Assembly: GCA_944474755.1 (NCBI GenBank)
Contig: OX104116.1
Location: 10,977,547-11,041,546 of the forward strand
Origin: Limnoperna fortunei
Taxonomy: Eukaryota > Mollusca > Bivalvia > Mytilida > Modiolidae
DNA: 64,000 bases
Direction: 5' to 3'
The first letter of the stretch is position 1. Each line of letters begins with the position of its first letter. Positions 58,663 to 64,000 of the stretch are shown one piece after another. Below the pieces are notes generated by a model, which saw only the letters and a list, made by a program, of their open reading frames with translations, did no database searches and was not told where the DNA came from. The position numbers were made by a program, and so were the translations under genes.

Positions 58663-59251
58663 TAGATACATAATTAAAGCGAAAACAAAGTTTTACACTT
58701 TAAAAAATTGCACAAATATTTCGCCTGACCAACAGGCTTCGTCAGTGTTTTTACAACGAATGACAATAACAGGTAAAAAGTTTTTGTCGTTATACGTATG
58801 TGATGTATACTATATCTAGTAATTAACGAAAAAATGTTTTTTGTTAGTGCTATTACAAGTATGTACAGGTGTATAAATATGTAGCACTATTTATACGGTT
58901 ACAATAAATATATACAGAAAAAAGCAGTTTTAAAATAAATAAAACGACACGTAATTCTACATGAATATTCGGAGACCATGGTTGTATCTGATCTAAGGTC
59001 CTATAATTTTTCATTAATTCCCTTCGGAAATGATGTTCCCAATGTTTTTATCCAAAAACTTTCTTTCTCTTTTCTCTGTTTATCTGTCCACCTTGGGTTA
59101 TGGTCTATTAGGGTCACCCTGAATTTATTAAAAATTTCAGCTATTGCAGTGCCGTTCGTACGTAGGTGCCTATTAAGGGGTAAGTTGGGTTTGCATCTTG
59201 TGTCGCTTCTGTGCTCGTTCATTCGTTTGCTGAATCGTTGCACAGACTGGA
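58663..59251. repeat. Left (inverted) arm of the PLE
   Basis: Reverse-complement relative of 59776-60411. On the minus strand it still encodes the GIY-YIG tail from QRFSKRMNEHRSDTRC to KGINEKL as an 80-codon frame (59001-59243). That is a duplicate of the coding end at 60046, not a separate gene. Confidence 0.85.
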
Positions 59252-60046
59252 GATTGCATCTGTTCTACGGAGGATAAAACTAAGCAGCGTCTTGGAGAGC
59301 TTCGATGCCATCAAAAGCAGAGAGGATACAATAACAAAAACATATCAATAGGTTTTAATAAAGCCAACAACATCAGTAGGGACCAGCTTCTGCAGTACAG
59401 AGAAAAGAAAACTAACAATAGAGTCCCGTTTGTCCTAACATACCACCCAGCTTTTAAAGACATCGCACGTACTATCCGCGAACGATGGACAACAATTGAA
59501 AAACATCATCAACTTTCAAAAATATTTCCAGAACCTCCTGTAATGGCCTTTAGAAAACCCAAAAGTTTAAAAGATCAGTTAGTCCGAGCAGAAATGTCGT
59601 CACGTAGCCGCCAATCGGGGCAATGTTGCATCTGTGGTGACGGTCGTTGTATGACATGTGATCACATACAACACACCCAACACTTCACTAGCACATCAAA
59701 TGGCAAACAATTTGACATCCATGTCAATTTGAATTGCAAAAGTGAGAACATCATATCCCTTTTACAGTGTGGTATATGCAATCTCCAGTATGTTGGTGAG
59801 TCTGTGCAACGATTCAGCAAACGAATGAACGGGCACAGAAGCGACACAAGATGCAAACCCAACTTACCCCTTAATAGGCACCTACGTACGCACGGCACTG
59901 CAATAGCTGAAATTTTTAATAAACTCAGGGTGACCCTAATAGACCATAACCCAAGGTGGACAGATAAACAGAGAAAAGAGAAAGAAAGTTTTTGGATAAA
60001 AACATTGGGAACATCATTTCCGAAGGGAATTAATGAAACATTATAG
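59252..60046 (+). CDS. Penelope-like element C-terminal region with GIY-YIG endonuclease domain (partial)
   Basis: An uninterrupted frame enters from the arm junction and runs to TAA at 60046. It carries the PLE-specific VPFVLTYHPAFKDIARTIRE and PPVMAFRKPKSLKDQLVRAE segments, then a Cys-rich patch (QCCICGDGRCMTCDHI). The GIY-YIG domain reads LQCGICNLQYVGESVQRFSK, followed by MNGHRSD, and the final ESFWIKTLGTSFPKGINE. In PLEs this nuclease nicks target DNA for reverse transcription. Here the GIY is CGIC and the YIG is YVG, as is usual in PLEs. The reverse transcriptase part is absent, so this is a 5'-truncated open fragment. The first internal Met (59543) is not a true start. Confidence 0.85.
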   Translation, partial: DCICSTEDKTKQRLGELRCHQKQRGYNNKNISIGFNKANNISRDQLLQYREKKTNNRVPFVLTYHPAFKDIARTIRERWTTIEKHHQLSKIFPEPPVMAFRKPKSLKDQLVRAEMSSRSRQSGQCCICGDGRCMTCDHIQHTQHFTSTSNGKQFDIHVNLNCKSENIISLLQCGICNLQYVGESVQRFSKRMNGHRSDTRCKPNLPLNRHLRTHGTAIAEIFNKLRVTLIDHNPRWTDKQRKEKESFWIKTLGTSFPKGINETL

Positions 60047-60779
60047 GACCTTAGACCAGATACAACCATGGTCTCCGAATATTCATGTAGAATTACGTGT
60101 CGTTTTATTTATTTTAAAACTGCTTTTTTGTATATATATTTATTGTAACCGTATAAATAGTGCTACATATTTATACACCTGTACATATTTGTAATAGCAC
60201 TAACATAAAACATTTTTTCGTTAATTACTAGATATAGTATACATCACATACGTATAACGACAAAAACTTTTTACCTGTTATTGTCATTCGTTGTAAAAAC
60301 ACTGACGAAGCCTGTTGGTCAGGCGAAATATTTGTGCAATTTTTTAAAGTGTAAAACTTTGTTTTCGCTTTAATTATGTATCTAGATGTTGTTGTACATA
60401 TTTTTAAACGAATATATATATGACATCTATCAAATGAAAAGAAAACACGTCCTTGGATACGAAAACAAAAATGCTAGTAATTTCAAGAACCTAATTAATA
60501 AAAGTAAGAGTCTATAAAATTCGTTTTAAGATATATATTACAATTTTGCAATACACAAAGTATAAGATCAAGGTTGATTTAAAAGAAAAGCATACAGTAG
60601 TTGTTAAAAATATTTAAACTAATTATTTCTACATGTAGTAATACAAAACAATCTTAATAAAACTCAGGAGTATAAAGAACACTTTGATTCGTCCTTCTAA
60701 AACGACGCTATCGCAAACGTTGAAACTAAGTTTTCTTTTATTCCTCCACAAAACCTCATAATCATGCTGATATCAGCAG

Positions 60780-61720
60780 AAAATGAAGAAATTTTAGGTA
60801 GATCATTTTCATAGGTAACCGTTCTGACACCAATGCCATATAATCAAGAGATGTGTGTTAGCGTATTTTCATGGGTAACCTTTATTATACCAGTCCTGTA
60901 CGGTATTAAAATACAATCAAGGAATATAAACTAAATGATTTTCATTGGATAATAAGCCCGATACCCATTTCAAAACAATTAAGAGATGTATGGCAACTGA
61001 TTTGCACTTGTCACTCTTCTGTTACCTGTACAATACATGTACAAACAGGAGATTCATGGAAGGTTATTTAAATGGATCATATTGCTTATAAAAGATGCAT
61101 GCAATGAGGTAACGTCAGGCACCGTTTTTCAATAGATAGTCCTTCCAATTTTTTTCTGATACCTAGATTTACGGTAGCTGTGAATTGATTTTTCTGATAC
61201 CTCTATCAAGCAATAAATAGTCGTAAGGTAGATTTAATTTTGTAGATAATCTTTCCGATACCTAAACTATTTAATACATAGAAGTAACGTAGCTGATTTT
61301 CATGAATATTCTCTCTTATAAATGTGTCATGATAGATTAACTTTGTATACCTTCATCATACAAGATATTTAATGTATATCATTCATTAGGTCATTTTTCT
61401 GATACCCCTGCCATGCATTATGGTGTACAATAGTTGAATTACATGTGTAATTATTAGACCCCTACCATTTAATAAATAGATGTAAGGTAGATAATTTTCA
61501 ATGATAATCTTTCTGATACCACCAAAATACAATAAATTGATGTTAGGTAGCTGACTTTTTATGTTAATCGTTCTGATAACTATAGTGCCAAAATAGCTCA
61601 TGTTTTTTTATACCTCAAACAGATTATGTTAATGAGTCGTCATTCTGATGATAACTCTACCGCGCAACAAAAAGTTGTGATTTTCATGAATAATCACGAC
61701 CTGAAACAGTTATTTTCGTT
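60780..61720 (+). repeat. Degenerate minisatellite, unit about 65-75 nt
   Basis: Repeated words 'gatacc', 'aataaatagatgtaaggtag', 'ttttcatgaataatctt' occur ten or more times with heavy divergence. Homologous to 35590-35885. Confidence 0.7.
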
Positions 61721-62360
61721 AATCATGTTTCCGATAAATTTATTACACAATAAAAATGTGTATGTTAGCTGATTTTAGCGGGCCTTCTTTTAATCATTCT
61801 ATCATACAAGGGATCAAAACTAAATAAGGTAACATAACTTCATAAGATATCATATATAGTGTATAAAAGATCTAATAAAATATCTATTAGACATTATATG
61901 ATTTTACCTTATCATTAAAACAATATAAAGTTATTTTAAACTTATTTACATCATAAGATATCTTTGAAAAGGAAGTAATATACAAATTTCTTGCCAACCA
62001 TTAAGTAGTTTAACGCAGACCATCGGTGGCAGATACAGGGGTGGTCCCCTTATCAACCCTTACAAAGTAGCATTGTCTAAAGTCCAATGTGTTCAAACAA
62101 ATTGTACATAGTATGCCCCCTCCCTTTACAAGATTAGCAGGTCCGACTTATAAGATCCCGGATCAACAAACGACAATGACGATCGCATCAGTTGCATTTA
62201 GAACAGCAAAACTAACATCCTTAATTGTTAAAACTATGTTTATTTCGCGTATTATTATTATTTGTAATGCGGAGTCGAGGTATTTTAGTTAGGTATGGTA
62301 AAATATTCAAAAACAGGATATTACAATATTTGACAATCGACTCCAAAAAATTAAGGATGC

Positions 62361-62610
62361 CCCCCGATCGGTTGTCGAGTGGTTAGGGTAGTTAGTCTTC
62401 TTTTACTTATCACATGCCTGTCAACGTTGAATTTACGGGTACGAGTCTTATTGCGAGAAGGCTGTACTCGACTCTTAATTGGACAACGATTGCCAGTGGT
62501 GCTATCGAAGTTGAGGGGGTTTTCTTCGGATACTAATGTTTTCTTCGCATAGAAACTTGACGGCACGACAAAATAAATTAATGAAAGTGGCATTTAAATA
62601 AACAAAACAA
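62361..62610 (+). mobile_element. tRNA-derived SINE, plus orientation
   Basis: Head GGTTGTCGAGTGGTTAGGG and ACGGGTACGAGTCTTATTG, body GACTCTTAATTGGACAACG, tail GAAAGTGGCATTTAAATAAAC. Occupies the place equivalent to the SINE at 36751 in the paralogous segment. Confidence 0.8.
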
Positions 62611-62722
62611 TTTCAACAACTTTTATATATAAATGATTTTAATCATGCAAAACAAAGAAAATATATGTTATATATTTGGTACAAATACTGTAAATGAATC
62701 TACGAATGAACAACATGACTGC

Positions 62723-62867
62723 AATAACCAAACACATGATGTAATAATGTCAATAACCAAACACATGATGTAATAATGTCAATAACCAAACACATGATGT
62801 AATAATGTCAATAACCAAACACATGATGTAATAATTTCAATAACCAAACACATGATGTAATAATGTC
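62723..62867 (+). repeat. 29-nt minisatellite, five copies
   Basis: Unit AATAACCAAACACATGATGT + AATAATGTC repeated five times with one substitution (AATAATTTC). Only one comparable unit exists at 37105-37130 in the paralogous segment, so the expansion is local. Confidence 0.95.
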
Positions 62868-62989
62868 AATTTGGACATAATATATTATGATCCCTCCTTT
62901 TTTAAAAATATCAATTCACTTTTAATCTCTTCTCTTTATATATTCTAACAAATAAAAAGGTTGATTCCGTCTCTCATTTTCTAAAACTT

Positions 62990-63613
62990 CAGGGGCGTAG
63001 CTGCCTTTACGCAAATACGCAGTTGCGTACTTTCGGAAACAGTAACAAAAATTAAAAAGTGACAAAAAATGTCTTCATGCAGCGTTAAATTTATACTTTT
63101 CAATTCAGATAATATAAACTACAATCCTATAACTCGTCTCCGCATTCATAAACACCATCAATCCGGAAATTGTACTCTTCCGACCGTATAAGTTTGCGTT
63201 TTACTTTTTTAAAAGTTTGCATTGCATAAAATTTAAAATGACCTCTTCGTCAAGAACTGAGTTTCTCGAATCGTCAACACCTTATCCAGACATATTGAAG
63301 CTCCAAGGGCGAGCATCATTCCATCACCGATGATGTCAAATATAAAGTGTTAACTTTGAAATGGGAAAACGTTCACCTATTCAATTTTCCAATATATCTA
63401 CCGTATTTTGTTGAGCCAAAAGTAGATTTGGTTTTCCGTCATGTCATAATCATATTTGAAGCCCAGTTAAGGTCTCTCAAAAAGTGGTTCAAAACTGTTC
63501 AAAATCGCTAAAATCCGGGAGCTTTGCCCTGGACCCACTGGGGGCCTTGAGCGGCCCCCAGACCCCTCGCCGTAATTTTGCGTACATCAAATTTAGGTCC
63601 AGCTACGCCCCTG
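62990..63613. mobile_element. 624-nt MITE-like element with CAGGGGCGTAGCTG termini
   Basis: The perfect 14-nt terminal inverted repeats CAGGGGCGTAGCTG / CAGCTACGCCCCTG are flanked by AACTT on both sides (62985-62989 and 63614-63618). The paralogous site at about 37250 (TTCTAAAATTTAAAAAA) is empty. Near its right end it shares CGGCCCCCAGACCCCT with the MITE fragment at 16323. No transposase. The termini suggest a non-autonomous hAT-like element, but a 5-nt duplication is short for hAT. Confidence 0.8.
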
Positions 63614-64000
63614 AACTTTTTAAAAAAAAATTACATAGCGATCACAATTATTTAAAAAAATAATACTATCACCAACAAAATTTAGTGTTCCCTCTGAAAG
63701 TGGCATTTAAACAACAAAACAACTGCTTAATAAGTACCACAATCATTAAAAAAACAAAGAAAATATGTGTTATATACATGGTGCAAATACTATAAAAGAA
63801 TCAACGAAATAACAACATGATTACAATATTCAAACACATAATGTAATAATGTTCGAAACTTTTATTTCATTTGGACCTAATATATTTTTATCCCTTTCAA
63901 AAATGTCAATAAATGTTAATTCCCTCTTCATATATTAAAAAAAACTCATGGATTTCCCCTCTCATTTTCTAATGTTTATTTTTTTTTTAAATCCCCTAGA

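Larger units (their letters stand above)
57188..60411 (+). mobile_element. Penelope-like element with inverted terminal arms, interrupted by Tc1
   Basis: The right arm (about 59776-60411) recurs inverted as a left arm (58664-59259, continuing at 57262-57287 across the Tc1 insertion). The left arm has a 12-nt internal deletion near 59242. Outer sequence 57188-57262 also belongs to the family, as shown by the fragment at 49061-49250. Between the arms runs the C-terminal coding part described at 59252-60046. PLEs are known for such inverted or tandem pseudo-LTRs and for 5' truncation. No reverse transcriptase domain remains, so this copy is 5' truncated. Confidence 0.85.
60535..63990 (+). repeat. 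Diverged 3-kb duplicated segment, copy 2
   Basis: Collinear with 34310-37320 but expanded. It holds more minisatellite units at 60780-61720, an added 29-nt minisatellite at 62723, and an inserted element at 62990-63613. A partial third repeat of the segment's end follows at 63660-63990 (SINE tail through 'tcccctctcattttctaatg'). No host gene recognised. Confidence 0.75.

Noticed and set aside
59001..59243. Second GIY-YIG gene on the minus strand
   Set aside because: It is the inverted arm copy of the PLE coding end, not an independent gene.
62723..62867. CRISPR-like array
   Set aside because: The units are contiguous 29-nt repeats without spacers in eukaryotic DNA. It is a minisatellite.

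Overview
The window is AT-rich, repeat-dense animal DNA with introns, tRNA-derived SINEs, LINEs, Penelope-like elements (PLEs), a Tc1-type transposon, MITE-like elements and many foldback repeats. Nothing prokaryotic is present. The repeat types and a mollusc-type multigene family point to a bivalve, most likely a mytilid mussel. This is inference from remembered repeat motifs; no search was possible.

The only convincing cellular genes form a tandem array on the minus strand of an ISG12/IFI27-like (Ifi-6-16) family of small Ala/Gly-rich hydrophobic proteins. Each gene has two exons: a 58-nt exon coding a signal peptide, a phase-1 intron of about 215 nt, and one exon for the whole hydrophobic domain. 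Two copies look intact (8834-9387 and 26494-27058). Five are broken (20173-20526, 24101-24454, 32735-33307, 40432-40912, and 50314-50574 with exon 1 at 54714-54772). One is an orphan exon-2 scrap (26001-26105). Flanking DNA splits the copies into type A (8.8, 26.5 and 50.3 kb) and type B (20.2, 24.1, 32.7 and 40.4 kb).

Layout: 1-6.7 kb holds no clear host gene, then a decayed LINE and a decayed PLE reverse transcriptase. 7-12.6 kb is the first type A unit. 12.6-16.4 kb is a repeat patchwork with a transposon-associated protease remnant and a degenerate type I hammerhead ribozyme. 16.99-24.9 kb is a near-identical 3.9-kb tandem duplication carrying type B pseudogenes. 25-31.6 kb is the second type A unit. 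31.7-33.8 kb is a diverged satellite and a type B pseudogene. 34.3-37.3 kb is a segment repeated at 60.5-64 kb. 38-49 kb holds repeats plus a truncated type B gene. 49.3-56.9 kb is the third type A unit, with a LINE in the gene's intron and a SINE inside that LINE. 57.2-60.4 kb is a PLE with inverted arms, one of which contains a Tc1 element with a single nonsense codon.

Comparing the type A units shows which insertions came before or after each duplication: an (AATC)n-tailed retroelement is shared by two units but absent from the third, while the LINE, a 469-bp MITE and a 1.27-kb insert are each in one unit only. The locus reads as a birth-and-death innate-immunity gene cluster reshaped by duplication and mobile elements.
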